Below are positions 8,852-17,630 of a DNA stretch of 53,396 bases, piece by piece. This DNA is from Clostridium tyrobutyricum DSM 2637 = ATCC 25755 = JCM 11008. Lineage in GTDB: Bacteria; Bacillota; Clostridia; Clostridiales; Clostridiaceae. Numbering within the stretch: position 1 is the stretch's first letter; each line of letters begins with the position of its first letter. The notes below the pieces were generated by a model that worked only from the letters and a program-made list of their open reading frames with translations, was not told where the DNA came from and ran no database searches. The stretch lies in contig NZ_APMH01000029.1 in NCBI RefSeq assembly GCF_000359585.1, forward strand, positions 1 through 53,396. The letters run 5' to 3'. Both the position numbers and the translations under genes were made by a program.

Positions 8852-9010
8852 TTACACCAATCTAACTTTTTCATTTTTCTCTATCTGTATTACTCTACCA
8901 TCTTGAACAACTAAGGTTATGGAACCATACTTCATTACTTTAAGCATTTCCAGTAACCTGTTTAAATCTTTTTGCGAAATACCAGTAGATAATTTTTTCT
9001 TATCCACCAT
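8852..9010 (-). CDS. yezD: YezD family small protein (DUF2292)
   Basis: A 52-residue protein starting MVDKKKLSTGIS and ending NEKVRLV, with the family core MKYGSITLVVQDGRVIQIE. ATG 9010 has an AGGAGTG site at the right spacing. The family is small, soluble and of unknown biochemical role, and recurs in sulfur-assimilation and S-box-controlled loci. Here it is the first gene behind a SAM riboswitch and just before a nitrogenase-like operon. A frameshifted paralog is at 763-925. Confidence 0.85.
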   Translation of the reverse strand: MVDKKKLSTGISQKDLNRLLEMLKVMKYGSITLVVQDGRVIQIEKNEKVRLV

Positions 9011-9040
9011 TATCACTCCTCATTTTATAGATAAGGACTC

Positions 9041-9195
9041 AAAAAACAAAACCTTCCTGCTGATAGATGCAAAGAAGGTAATTTTCTATTCTCTCATCTT
9101 TCAGGTATATTCCTGTAGGAATTGGCACCTTGAATTAAAATTTCATTCAGGTTGCTGGGCATCATAGGGCCATTCCCTCCGCCTCTCTTGATAAG
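9041..9195 (-). ncRNA. SAM-I riboswitch (S-box) before yezD-D1-K1
   Basis: Minus-strand blocks CTTATCAAGAGAGGCGGAGG, AATGGCCCTATGATGCCC, AGCAACC, GGTGCCAATTCC and GATGAGAG. The terminator is ACCTTCTTTGC / GCAGGAAGGT with a T run (9051-9079). Confidence 0.95.
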
Positions 9196-9219
9196 ACTAA
9201 TATAAATTTTATAATTTAT

Positions 9220-9248
9220 ATTATAATCAATAAACTTTAAGTTGTCAA
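9220..9248 (-). promoter_or_regulatory. sigma-A promoter of the yezD-D1-K1 operon
   Basis: TTGACA (9248-9243), 17 nt, TATAAT (9225-9220): a consensus promoter about 25 nt before the S-box. Confidence 0.9.
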
Positions 9249-9275
9249 TATATCATTATTATTTTTTATACAATT

Positions 9276-10718
9276 CTACATGATTTTTTTAAAATCTACA
9301 TCTCTTAATTTAATTATTTTTGTCTTGAATTTTTTCTTATATATTATAAATAGTAACAAAAATATAGGAAGTCCTATATAAGAAGATATTACTCCTCCCC
9401 AGTCTATTTTTGCCTGTTGAAAATACGTAATACCCTGTCCCAATATTACAACTGCACAAAGTAAAAATGCAATTATAGGTCCTAGTGGAAATAATTTTGC
9501 CTTATATTTGAGAATACTCATATCTTTATGTTGAGCTATGCAAGCTTTTCTAAACCTATAATGGCATATTGCTATTCCAAGCCATGCTATAAATCCTGAA
9601 AGCCCAGAAGCTGCTACAAGCCACACATAAACAGAAGTCTCGGCATACAATCCTGTTAAAAAGCAGGCAGAAGCTACTACTGTTGTTAGTATAACTGCAT
9701 TTACAGGAACACCCTTTGTATTAACTCTTCCAAAAATTCTAGGAGCCTTTTTATCGTTTGCCATAGAATACAGCATCCTTGTAGAAGCATACAATCCTGA
9801 ATTACCACAAGATAATACAGAAGTCAATATGACTGCATTCATAAGTGAAGCTGCCCCAGCTACTCCTGCTTTTTGAAATATCATAGTAAATGGGCTGGTT
9901 TGAACTCCTGCCCTGGTATATGGAATTAATGCACCAACTACAAATATGGTTCCAAGATAAAATAGTATTATTCTCCAAAATATAGTATTTATTGCCTTAG
10001 GTATAGTTTTCTCTGGATTTTCACTCTCTCCTGCAGCAATACCAATAAGTTCTGTACCCTGAAATGAAAACCCTGCAATCAAAAATACTAAAAATATAGA
10101 TTTAGGGCCTCCTACAAAAGGTGCTTCACCAATAGTAAAATTTTTAAGTCCTATTGGATTTCCATTAAAAATCCCAACTATCATCGCAACTCCTGTTACC
10201 AAAAATACTATAACAGTAGCTACTTTAATTCCTGCAAACCAAAATTCAGACTCACCATAAGCCCTTGCAGACAATAAATTTAATATTACTATAAGTGATA
10301 GAAATAAAACACTCCATATTACTGATGGAACAAAAGGAAACCAAAATTTCATTATTAATGCTCCTGCTACCATCTCTGCAGCTACTGTAATAGCCCAATT
10401 ATACCAATAGTTCCACCCTAGAGCAAAACCTAAAGCTGGATCAACAAATTTAGTTGCATAAGTTCCAAAAGATCCTGAATCAGGCATAAAGGTTGCCATT
10501 TCTCCAAGACTTGTCATTAAAAAATAAACCATTATTCCTATACAACAGTAAGCCACTATTGCTCCACCAGGACCGGCTTGTTTTATAGTATCTCCCAAAG
10601 CCAAAAATATGCCTGTACCAATAGAACCTCCAAGAGCAATCATATTCATATGTCTAGCTTTAAGCCCTCTTTTCAGCTTATGTGAATTATTATCTGATTC
10701 TTCCAAAGTATTTTGCAT
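9276..10718 (-). CDS. lysP: Lysine permease (APC superfamily)
   Basis: A 480-residue membrane transporter with about 12 hydrophobic segments. RGLKARHMNMIALGGSIGTG is the N-terminal signature of amino acid/proton symporters of the LysP/GABA-permease group, and GTELIGIAAGE is the conserved segment of TM6. The lysine riboswitch in its leader identifies the substrate as lysine better than the protein sequence does. I start at ATG 10718, which has an AGGAGTGG site; the longer reading from 10775 has none. It is the only gene in the left half not tied to sulfur or redox. Confidence 0.9.
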   Translation of the reverse strand: MQNTLEESDNNSHKLKRGLKARHMNMIALGGSIGTGIFLALGDTIKQAGPGGAIVAYCCIGIMVYFLMTSLGEMATFMPDSGSFGTYATKFVDPALGFALGWNYWYNWAITVAAEMVAGALIMKFWFPFVPSVIWSVLFLSLIVILNLLSARAYGESEFWFAGIKVATVIVFLVTGVAMIVGIFNGNPIGLKNFTIGEAPFVGGPKSIFLVFLIAGFSFQGTELIGIAAGESENPEKTIPKAINTIFWRIILFYLGTIFVVGALIPYTRAGVQTSPFTMIFQKAGVAGAASLMNAVILTSVLSCGNSGLYASTRMLYSMANDKKAPRIFGRVNTKGVPVNAVILTTVVASACFLTGLYAETSVYVWLVAASGLSGFIAWLGIAICHYRFRKACIAQHKDMSILKYKAKLFPLGPIIAFLLCAVVILGQGITYFQQAKIDWGGVISSYIGLPIFLLLFIIYKKKFKTKIIKLRDVDFKKIM

Positions 10719-10751
10719 TTTACCACTCCTAATGTTTCTTAATATTTTAAG

Positions 10752-10980
10752 ACAAAATAAAAATACCTTGAGCATAACTCAAGGCGCATAAAGTATAATA
10801 TAATTACTTCAACGTTTGATAGCTCCCCACATCTTATGTGACAGTTATATATATATTATATATATAACCAACTTATAATAAAGTAGCCTTACTATAAGTT
10901 TCGGCAATATCTCCTTTCAAACGGTTTCATAGTGCTCACCTCCACCATTCTACTTATAAATATCGCACCTCTATCCGATT
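10752..10980 (-). ncRNA. Lysine riboswitch (L-box) plus terminator
   Basis: Minus-strand blocks AGAGGTGCGAT, AAGTAG, GAAAGGAGATATTGCCGAA, ACTGTCACAT and ATGTGGGGAGCTATC are the lysine aptamer. The terminator is CCTTGAGTTATGCTCAAGG followed by TATTTTTATTTT (10784-10752). Confidence 0.93.
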
Positions 10981-10996
10981 ATACAATTATGTATAT

Positions 10997-11025
10997 ATTA
11001 TGAACTATAAGATGGTATTAGTCAA
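10997..11025 (-). promoter_or_regulatory. Promoter of the lysP leader
   Basis: TTGACT (11025-11020), 17 nt, CATAAT (11002-10997) on the minus strand, about 20 nt before the L-box. Confidence 0.7.
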
Positions 11026-11180
11026 TATATTTTAGGCAAATACAATTTTTATCATTAAGATTCTTTTTTCAATCTTTATTTCAACTTTTTTTAAATTTAA
11101 GCAGGAATAATCAAATTTTTATTGAATATAAAATATTAGTTAGTAATATAAATTAACAAAATATTTTTAGGAGGTATTTT

Positions 11181-11765
11181 ATGGGATCTTTAAAAGGTAC
11201 AAAGACTGCAGAAAACTTAATGAAATCTTTTGCTGGGGAGTCACAAGCTAGAAATAGATACACTTTTTATGCTTCTCAAGCAAAAAAGGAAGGGTATGTT
11301 CAAATAGCCAACATATTTTTAGAAACTGCTGAAAATGAAAAAGAACATGCAAAGAGATTTTTTAAATTTGCAAATGAAGATTTATGTGGTGAAGCGGTAG
11401 AAATAAATGCTTCTTACCCAGTAGCTCTTGGAGACACAAAATTAAATTTAAAAGCAGCTGCAGATGGTGAAAATGAAGAATGGACTCAATTATATCCTGA
11501 ATTTGCAAAAGTTGCTGATCAAGAAGGTTTTCCTGTTATAGCTACGGTATTTAGGAAGATTGCTGAAGTTGAAAAACATCATGAAGAAAGATATAAAGCT
11601 CTTCTTAAAAATATAGAAGAAGGTAAAGTATTTACTAAAGACAAAGTATATAAATGGAAATGCAGTAATTGTGGATATATATATGAAGGCACTTGTGCAC
11701 CTAAGGCTTGTCCTGCCTGTGCTCATCCTCAATCATATTTTGAATTGCTCGCAGACAACTTCTAA
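11181..11765 (+). CDS. rbr: Rubrerythrin
   Basis: A 194-residue protein: a four-helix diiron domain (ligand motifs [14 protein letters not shown] and [10 protein letters not shown]) followed by a C-terminal rubredoxin-like iron site (two CxxC-type pairs, [12 protein letters not shown] and KACPACAHP). It reduces hydrogen peroxide in the cytoplasm of anaerobes. ATG 11181 follows AGGAGG. It is a single-gene unit ending at a terminator shared with the convergent gene. Confidence 0.95.
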   Translation: MGSLKGTKTAENLMKSFAGESQARNRYTFYASQAKKEGYVQIANIFLETAENEKEHAKRFFKFANEDLCGEAVEINASYPVALGDTKLNLKAAADGENEEWTQLYPEFAKVADQEGFPVIATVFRKIAEVEKHHEERYKALLKNIEEGKVFTKDKVYKWKCSNCGYIYEGTCAPKACPACAHPQSYFELLADNF

Positions 11766-11779
11766 TAAAAAAATTTTTA

Positions 11780-11820
11780 TTAAAAAGTCGGGAAAATTAT
11801 TTTCACCCGACTTTTTAATA
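11780..11820. terminator. Bidirectional terminator between rbr and the MutS-like gene
   Basis: TAAAAAGTCGGG / CCCGACTTTTTA hairpin with A and T tracts on both sides. The stop codon of the minus-strand MutS-like gene (11817-11815) lies inside the right arm. Confidence 0.88.
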
Positions 11821-13653
11821 TTCTGTATCTGGAATATCTATACCTGCCATTTTCATTAGATACAGTGCATTCCTGGTTTTTGATATACCTCTTTGAAGTT
11901 TATAGTCAAAAAATATTTTATTATTTTTATAGTATTCCCTAAAATAATAATTTTTTATATGACCATTATCTTCATTTTCCATATCACACAATTCTAAATC
12001 ATGAGTAGATACCATACCACATGTATTTAAACTTTTTAATTCATTTATAAGTATTTTAGCACCTGTATGCCTATCTATCGAATTAGTTCCTTTAAATATT
12101 TCATCTAACAGGAAAAATATCCTTTCTCCCCTTTTAGCAGCTTCCACTATAGATTTTATTCTAATGATTTCTCCATAAAAAGATGAAATATTTTTTTCCA
12201 AATTATCGCTTATCCTCATACATGTATATAAGTTCATTATAGAGCAATTAAAATACTCTGCACACACACGAGTACCTAAATATGCCAACAATAAATTTAC
12301 TCCTGTTGTCCTCAAAAATGTACTTTTTCCTGACATATTTGATCCAGTAATTAAAAGTACTCTGGAATTGCTGTCTATATCTAAATTATTACTTATAGCC
12401 TTTCCTCTAATAAGTGGATGTGCCATAGATTTAGCTCTAATTTTAAGTGATTCATCATAAATCTTAGGTATAGTCCAATTAGAATGATCAAAATTTATAA
12501 CAGAAAGACTGGATAGCATTTCAATTTCAGCAACTGCATTAATCCAACTATATACATATGGACCATTTTTTCTTCTCCACTTTTCAATAGCGAACATACA
12601 TTGATAATCCCATAAAAACAATATATTTAAAATTATATATGCCATATTTCTTCTATCTGAGATATTATTAGCTATTTTAGTAAGTTCAGTCATCTGTCTA
12701 AAATTACTTTTTTTGTTTGATTTCTTCTTAGTATTGTCATTTTTAAAAACAGTTTTAATTTGATTTAAATATTGTGAACTAAAATTAGTGTTATATATAA
12801 TATTTATCATGCTTTCATAAGCTTTAATACCTTTTTTAAGTTTAAAAACTGTATCAAGCTGTTTAAATCTATTTTTAGAACCTATAAAAAGTATTAATAT
12901 GGATATCAAAATTGTACTGTATCCAATATAACTGCTAAATATTTTTAACACGAAAGTCATAACAAGGGATCCTATTATTATAACAGGAAGTATCTTAAAT
13001 AATGCAATTATAAATCCATTACTATAAATACTATTATCTAAAGGCTTTATAACATTAATTAAACTTTCCAACTTATTTTCATCATCTTTTGCAAAATATC
13101 CTTCTGCCTGTAATCTTTGTCTAAATTTTATTTTACTTGATAACTCATCTATAGCTTTTTGTCTTTTTATTATAGTGTTTTTAGTATCTGGTTTAGATGT
13201 CAATATTTCAAACAACTTTTTCTTTCCTAGATAAGTTTCAGTAGTATTTATCCATTGAAAGATAGAATTTTCACCAAATAAATCCAAATCATAGCTATAT
13301 GCATGATTTTCGTCTTTAAACTCTTTTCCATTTTCTTTAAATTTGTTCCATTTCCCATCTATTCTATCAATGCAAGTCTTATTTATACTACTAAGCTTTT
13401 CAGTAAACTTTAAGTTTTTATTTAACCTTTCATGTATTTTTACGAATACTATGAATAATATTAAAAATACAAGAAAACAACTTAAACTCATATAAATATA
13501 GTGTCTTGTATATAAATATATAGTACCAATTACTCCTAATAAAAATACAGCTAATCTAAATCTACTGACAAGTTTAATATATTTATTTTGCCTTTTTAAT
13601 AGTGAATTATAATGATTTTTTCTTCTAGTATAGATATCTCTTATATTTTTCAA
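11815..13653 (-). CDS. Membrane-anchored MutS-family ATPase
   Basis: A 612-residue protein. Two hydrophobic segments lie near residues 30-75 and another pair near 215-265. The C-terminal third is a MutS ATPase domain: Walker A GSNMSGKST (437-445), Walker B FFLLDEIFKGTNS (about 513-525) and the STHD signature. The mismatch-recognition domain of MutS1 is absent. Such MutS-like membrane ATPases are common in Clostridia and have no proven role; mismatch repair is unlikely. It lies 14 nt after the hemerythrin stop and probably shares its transcript. Confidence 0.8.
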   Translation of the reverse strand: MKNIRDIYTRRKNHYNSLLKRQNKYIKLVSRFRLAVFLLGVIGTIYLYTRHYIYMSLSCFLVFLILFIVFVKIHERLNKNLKFTEKLSSINKTCIDRIDGKWNKFKENGKEFKDENHAYSYDLDLFGENSIFQWINTTETYLGKKKLFEILTSKPDTKNTIIKRQKAIDELSSKIKFRQRLQAEGYFAKDDENKLESLINVIKPLDNSIYSNGFIIALFKILPVIIIGSLVMTFVLKIFSSYIGYSTILISILILFIGSKNRFKQLDTVFKLKKGIKAYESMINIIYNTNFSSQYLNQIKTVFKNDNTKKKSNKKSNFRQMTELTKIANNISDRRNMAYIILNILFLWDYQCMFAIEKWRRKNGPYVYSWINAVAEIEMLSSLSVINFDHSNWTIPKIYDESLKIRAKSMAHPLIRGKAISNNLDIDSNSRVLLITGSNMSGKSTFLRTTGVNLLLAYLGTRVCAEYFNCSIMNLYTCMRISDNLEKNISSFYGEIIRIKSIVEAAKRGERIFFLLDEIFKGTNSIDRHTGAKILINELKSLNTCGMVSTHDLELCDMENEDNGHIKNYYFREYYKNNKIFFDYKLQRGISKTRNALYLMKMAGIDIPDTEY

Positions 13654-13667
13654 TTGTTTAACCTCTT

Positions 13668-14111
13668 CTAAAATTTTTTTGTGTTTTTTACCAACTTAGA
13701 CGGTCTTAAATTGTCAAAATAATCTTTTAGTTTCAAATCCATGCCTAATATATGTTCACTTATCCATTTGTATACAAAATCTAAAAGTTTAATAACTTCT
13801 TCTTCAGGATTTTTTTCTATATCACTTTCATCTATACTCTCAATTTTTTCAATAAATTTGTCATGAACTAATTTTTGTTGTTTATATCCAGGATATTCAT
13901 ATAGCTGCATCAATCTTTCCTCATCTTCAAAATGATATATAGTATATTTTCTGAGTTCATCAATAGAATCTAAAATTTCATCTATATAAAATATTTGATT
14001 ATCTTCCTTTTTTATCATACTATATATCGATTGTCCAATCTCAAATAACTTTTTATGTTCATCATCTACTCTTTTTATTCCACAACTGTATTTATCCTTC
14101 CACTCGAACAT
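13668..14111 (-). CDS. Bacteriohemerythrin
   Basis: A 147-residue single-domain hemerythrin. The diiron ligands are in DDEHKKLFEIG, the HFEDEERLM segment, the HDKF segment and HILGMDLKLKDYF. It binds oxygen reversibly at a diiron site and probably scavenges or senses it in this anaerobe. ATG 14111 has an AGGAGT-like site. It is the first gene of a two-gene unit with the MutS-like ATPase. Confidence 0.88.
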   Translation of the reverse strand: MFEWKDKYSCGIKRVDDEHKKLFEIGQSIYSMIKKEDNQIFYIDEILDSIDELRKYTIYHFEDEERLMQLYEYPGYKQQKLVHDKFIEKIESIDESDIEKNPEEEVIKLLDFVYKWISEHILGMDLKLKDYFDNLRPSKLVKNTKKF

Positions 14112-14174
14112 ATTATCATACTCCTTATATTATAATAAACTTTAATAAATAAATTATATCATAATAATACAATA

Positions 14175-14226
14175 CAAAAATAAAGACAATATCTAAATTA
14201 TAAAATTTAAATATCGCCTTTATTTA
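14175..14226 (-). terminator. Terminator of the holin-like gene
   Basis: Minus strand: AAAGGCGATATTTAAATT / AATTTAGATATTGTCTTT with a T5 tail, 57 nt after the stop. Confidence 0.7.
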
Positions 14227-14282
14227 TAATACGAACTTTTAATAGTTATATCTTAAAATTTCATTATAGTTAGAACTATTTT

Positions 14283-14660
14283 CTACATAACAGCACTTGG
14301 TAATATTGCATCTAATATTCCAATAATTAAAGCGGCTATTATAGCTCCAATTATAGTTACTGACATATTAGGAACTATAAATTGAGCTAAATATAATATT
14401 ATGGCTGCAACAATAAATCCTTTTATTCCCTTACCAAAAGGAGATGCATCTACTCCCATAAATTTTTCTATGAGATAATCCACTACACTTATTACTACAG
14501 CTGCTATTATATATGACCATAATCCCACTATAGAAAAACCTGGTGTTAAAAAAGATGTTATAGCCAATATTATTACAGTAAAAACTAATCTTAAAAGATA
14601 TCTGGATATTGAAGATCCTTTTTGCCCATTATCATTAGTATTATTATTGGTATCGTTCAT
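14283..14660 (-). CDS. Four-TM membrane protein (phage holin superfamily IV / YvlD-like)
   Basis: A 125-residue protein with a short Asn-rich N-terminus and four hydrophobic helices, matching the small DUF360/YvlD-like family labelled holin superfamily IV. It is almost certainly a chromosomal membrane protein rather than a phage holin, as no phage gene is nearby. I use ATG 14660; the GTG three codons earlier overlaps the GAGGAGTG ribosome site. Its function is unknown; Bacillus homologs belong to envelope-stress regulons. Confidence 0.75.
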   Translation of the reverse strand: MNDTNNNTNDNGQKGSSISRYLLRLVFTVIILAITSFLTPGFSIVGLWSYIIAAVVISVVDYLIEKFMGVDASPFGKGIKGFIVAAIILYLAQFIVPNMSVTIIGAIIAALIIGILDAILPSAVM

Positions 14661-14786
14661 ACTAATCACTCCTCACTATATGTTATAATCTAGATACAAA
14701 CATACTATTTATATTAAATAGCTGTGATAATTATAGCTTTACCTAAATTCAAAAAAATATTTATTCATAAAAAAATTTTTTATTAT

Positions 14787-14828
14787 AAAAAAGGCACATA
14801 AACTCTTTTAAAAATATATACCTTTTTT
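14787..14828 (-). terminator. Possible terminator after rubrerythrin-like gene
   Basis: Minus strand AAAAAAGGTATATA and TTTATGTGCC can pair imperfectly ahead of T6. Weak but placed 25-60 nt after the stop. Confidence 0.5.
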
Positions 14829-14850
14829 ATACTTTAACTAATATGCTATT

Positions 14851-15405
14851 TTAAAATTCTTTAAATAAATCTTTTTTAACTCCACATATTGGGCACTTTT
14901 CCGGTGCTTCTTCTTCTACTGTAAAACCACATATTGGACAGACATATATTTTACTATTGTCTGTATCTTTATCTTGTTTTGCTAAATCTTGAGCTTTCTT
15001 AAATAATTTAGCATGTTCTTTTTCTGCACTAAGAGCATAATGAAATGATCTTTCTGCATCTTTTTCTCCCTGAAATCTAGCAGTTTCTAAATATACAGGA
15101 TACATTTGATCTATCTCATGAACTTCTCCATCAAACGCTCCTTGGAGATTTTCAACTATATTAGTTAATCCAAACACTCCACCTGCGGCTACTGTAGCAT
15201 CACCAACTTGATCTTTTAAAACATTAAAATGGTTTCTCGCATGAACCCATTCTGCATAGGAAATAGCTCTAAATAATCTACCTATGTTTGGAAAACCATT
15301 TTTTTCTGCACTTTCCGCCCATACCAAATATCTTATGTGAGCCATACTTTCTCCTCCATAAGCTGAACGGAGAAAATCTGCAGTCATAGCATTTTTTAAT
15401 GACAT
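14851..15405 (-). CDS. Rubrerythrin-family diiron protein with rubredoxin-like tail
   Basis: A 184-residue protein. The ferritin-like domain carries YGGESMAHIRYLVWAE and SAEKEHAKLFKKAQ metal-ligand motifs. A C-terminal pair of CPICG knuckles (YVCPICGFTVEEE and EKCPICGVKKD) forms the rubredoxin-like site. It diverges from the rubrerythrin at 11,181, so it may act on a different peroxide or partner. ATG 15405 follows GAGGTG; it is a single-gene unit. Confidence 0.88.
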   Translation of the reverse strand: MSLKNAMTADFLRSAYGGESMAHIRYLVWAESAEKNGFPNIGRLFRAISYAEWVHARNHFNVLKDQVGDATVAAGGVFGLTNIVENLQGAFDGEVHEIDQMYPVYLETARFQGEKDAERSFHYALSAEKEHAKLFKKAQDLAKQDKDTDNSKIYVCPICGFTVEEEAPEKCPICGVKKDLFKEF

Positions 15406-15575
15406 ATATTATCACCTCATTATAATATTGTGTATTGGAATAAATATTATTCACACTTTACGATTATGTCTTTAAAATATTTACAAATAAACTATTATAT
15501 TACAATTTTAAGTTTACTTTTTAATGTTATTAACATAATATATATTATTTATATTAAAGATAAATTTTTATAAAT

Positions 15576-15611
15576 AAAAAAGGCCAACATTATCAATGTT
15601 AGTCTTTTCTT
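15576..15611 (-). terminator. Terminator of the metY2-flavoprotein operon
   Basis: Minus strand GACTAACATTGATAATGTTGGCC followed by T6 and A/T, directly after the 15621 stop. Confidence 0.85.
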
Positions 15612-15620
15612 CATTATATA

Positions 15621-16070
15621 TTATACAAATTCTTTTACTTCTTTAGGATTTTTAGTATAATCAGCTAACTTAATAAATTTTGTTTTTATTCTATATATAG
15701 CTGATTCCCCAATTTTCCCTTTAGATACATTTTCCTTTAATATCGGATATCTAATACTTATTCCATCCACTGCCTTATTAAAATCATCGTCACCTTGTAA
15801 AACTTCTGATGCCTCTCCTGTTACAGAAACACTTTTAAAGGTATCATAGGCTTGATTTTCATTTTGGAAATAAAATGTAACTACTGGGTTGTTCTTAATA
15901 TGCTTTACTTTATTTGAATTTTTTCCTGTCTCAAAATATAAATTTGCTCCATCATTTGAAAAAGCCCCCATGATTCTTACATAAGGATAACCGTCCTCAC
16001 CTGTTGTAATAAGTAAACCTGTCTTTGATTGTTCTATATATTTTATTGACTCATTTAATACTTCACTCAT
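15621..16070 (-). CDS. Pyridoxamine 5'-phosphate oxidase-fold flavin-binding protein
   Basis: A 149-residue split-barrel protein (GYPYVRIMGAFSNDGANLYF and FYFQNENQAYDTFKSVSVTGEA segments). Members bind FMN, F420 or haem; the substrate cannot be told. It lies 54 nt after metY2 with its own AGGAGG site and shares that transcript and its GA-loop attenuator. A diverged paralog at 30,260 likewise follows an attenuator-controlled gene, so the pairing with this regulon recurs. Confidence 0.8.
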   Translation of the reverse strand: MSEVLNESIKYIEQSKTGLLITTGEDGYPYVRIMGAFSNDGANLYFETGKNSNKVKHIKNNPVVTFYFQNENQAYDTFKSVSVTGEASEVLQGDDDFNKAVDGISIRYPILKENVSKGKIGESAIYRIKTKFIKLADYTKNPKEVKEFV

Positions 16071-16124
16071 ATGTAAAATCCTCCTTTTTTATAATTATAA
16101 CTCAATGTTCACTATTAATACAAT

Positions 16125-17426
16125 TTAATCTATAGATTTCTTAAATGCCTGATCTAGATCTGAAATTAAGTCCTCAACATTTTCCAATCCGATAGATATC
16201 CTCAATGCATTTTCAAAAACTCCTGCTTTTATTTTATCTTCTTCACTAAGAGAAGAATGTGTTGTCTCAAAAGGCTGAACAATAAGTGACTTGGAATCTC
16301 CAACATTTACAAGAAAACTAAATATTTTTAAACTGTTTAGAAATTTATTGATATTATTCTGATTGCCCTTAAATCCAAAAGTAAACATAGTTCCAGGTCC
16401 TTTTGGAAAATATTTTTCTACAAGCTCTCTGTTATTTGGATTTATATTACTTGGAGCAGCAGGATAATTAACCCATTCAACTAGAGAATGATTAAGTAGA
16501 TAATTAACTATTATATGGGTATTTCTCACTTCTCTTTCAACTCTAATCGACAAAGATTCAAGCCCCTCAAGTATTAAAAATGCATCAAAAGGACTCAAAA
16601 CCGCTCCAAATTCAGATAAGTAATGTGTTCTTGCCCTAGTAGTAAATGCAACTTCAGGAAATTTTTCAACCAAATTTTCATTATCCAATTTATAATCCGG
16701 TTCAGTGAAATGTGAAAATTTTCCACTGCTCCAGTCAAATTTTCCACTTTCAACGATTAGTCCTCCAATAGTAGAACCATGCCCTCCTAATGCTTTAGTA
16801 GAAGAATATACAACTATATCTGCACCAAAATCAAATGGTTTTAAGAGATATGGAGTCGCAAAAGTATTATCTACTACAAGTGGTATAAATTGTTCATGTG
16901 CAATATTAGCTATATTTTCTATATCCAATATATTCATAAGAGGATTGCCTATGCTTTCTATAAATATCCCTTTTGTATTTTCTGTTATTGCCCTTTTAAA
17001 TGATTCAACATTTCCATGATCCTCCACCCAGTTTACTCTAATTCCAAACTTTGGGAGCGTATGAGTCAAAAGATTATAAGATCCTGCATATAGTGACTTT
17101 ACCGCTACTATTTCACCTCCTCCTTCAGTTAAATTCAATATGGAATATGCCACTGCTGCCATATCTGACGCTACTGCTAATGAAGCGGTGCCTCCTTCAA
17201 GTGCCGTTATCCTCTTTTCAAGTATATCAAGAGTTGGGTTTCCACTTCTTGTATAAAGAAAACCATGTTCCTCCTTGGACTTTATTCTTTCTAATCTATC
17301 TGTATCCCCCAAATTAAAAGATGCAGTCTGATAAATAGGTACAGTACATGCATAATTATGTTTCTTAGGATCATATCCTCCTCTAATTTGAAGAGTTTCA
17401 AACCCGTAGTTTATTTCGTGTGACAT
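16125..17426 (-). CDS. O-acetylhomoserine sulfhydrylase-like PLP enzyme (second copy)
   Basis: A 433-residue Cys/Met-metabolism PLP enzyme: FETLQIRGGYDPKKHN N-terminus, LYTRSGNPTLDILEKR, and the PLP lysine in YSSTKALGGHGSTIGG. The central region (FSHFTEPDYKL) and overall length match O-acetylhomoserine sulfhydrylases, which add sulfide or methanethiol to O-acetylhomoserine. It is about as long as the copy at 33,952 and clearly the same subgroup (both have RGGYD in the N-terminus). GGGGGAG precedes ATG 17426. A GA-loop attenuator and consensus promoter lie upstream. Acting on methanethiol is inferred from the regulon. Confidence 0.85.
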   Translation of the reverse strand: MSHEINYGFETLQIRGGYDPKKHNYACTVPIYQTASFNLGDTDRLERIKSKEEHGFLYTRSGNPTLDILEKRITALEGGTASLAVASDMAAVAYSILNLTEGGGEIVAVKSLYAGSYNLLTHTLPKFGIRVNWVEDHGNVESFKRAITENTKGIFIESIGNPLMNILDIENIANIAHEQFIPLVVDNTFATPYLLKPFDFGADIVVYSSTKALGGHGSTIGGLIVESGKFDWSSGKFSHFTEPDYKLDNENLVEKFPEVAFTTRARTHYLSEFGAVLSPFDAFLILEGLESLSIRVEREVRNTHIIVNYLLNHSLVEWVNYPAAPSNINPNNRELVEKYFPKGPGTMFTFGFKGNQNNINKFLNSLKIFSFLVNVGDSKSLIVQPFETTHSSLSEEDKIKAGVFENALRISIGLENVEDLISDLDQAFKKSID

Positions 17427-17458
17427 AGTATAACTCCCCCTTAAAAAATTAAAGACAA

Positions 17459-17524
17459 TGAAAAAACACTAGATACTCATACTCCTAAAACAGGAATAAG
17501 TCTCTAGTGTTTCTAGTCAACTTT
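17459..17524 (-). promoter_or_regulatory. GA-loop attenuator, copy 3 (before metY2)
   Basis: Minus strand: AGTT-GA-CTAG-AAACA-CTAG-A-GACT hairpin, then ACACTAGAGACTTAT with ATGAGTATCTAGTGT and T6 as the overlapping terminator. Confidence 0.85.
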
Positions 17525-17601
17525 TATATTTTATATAAAATCAAAAAACTCTCTTACAAAATAATGCTTTAATTTTCGTTTTCAAAATAAATATTATTAC
17601 T

Positions 17602-17630
17602 ATAATATCAAATCAAGTATACTCTGTCAA
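17602..17630 (-). promoter_or_regulatory. sigma-A promoter of metY2
   Basis: TTGACA (17630-17625), 17 nt, TATTAT (17607-17602). The -35 overlaps the last codon of the upstream aminopeptidase gene. Confidence 0.85.

Noticed and set aside
14283-14660. Prophage holin
   Set aside because: The protein fits the chromosomal YvlD-like family, and no other phage gene is nearby.
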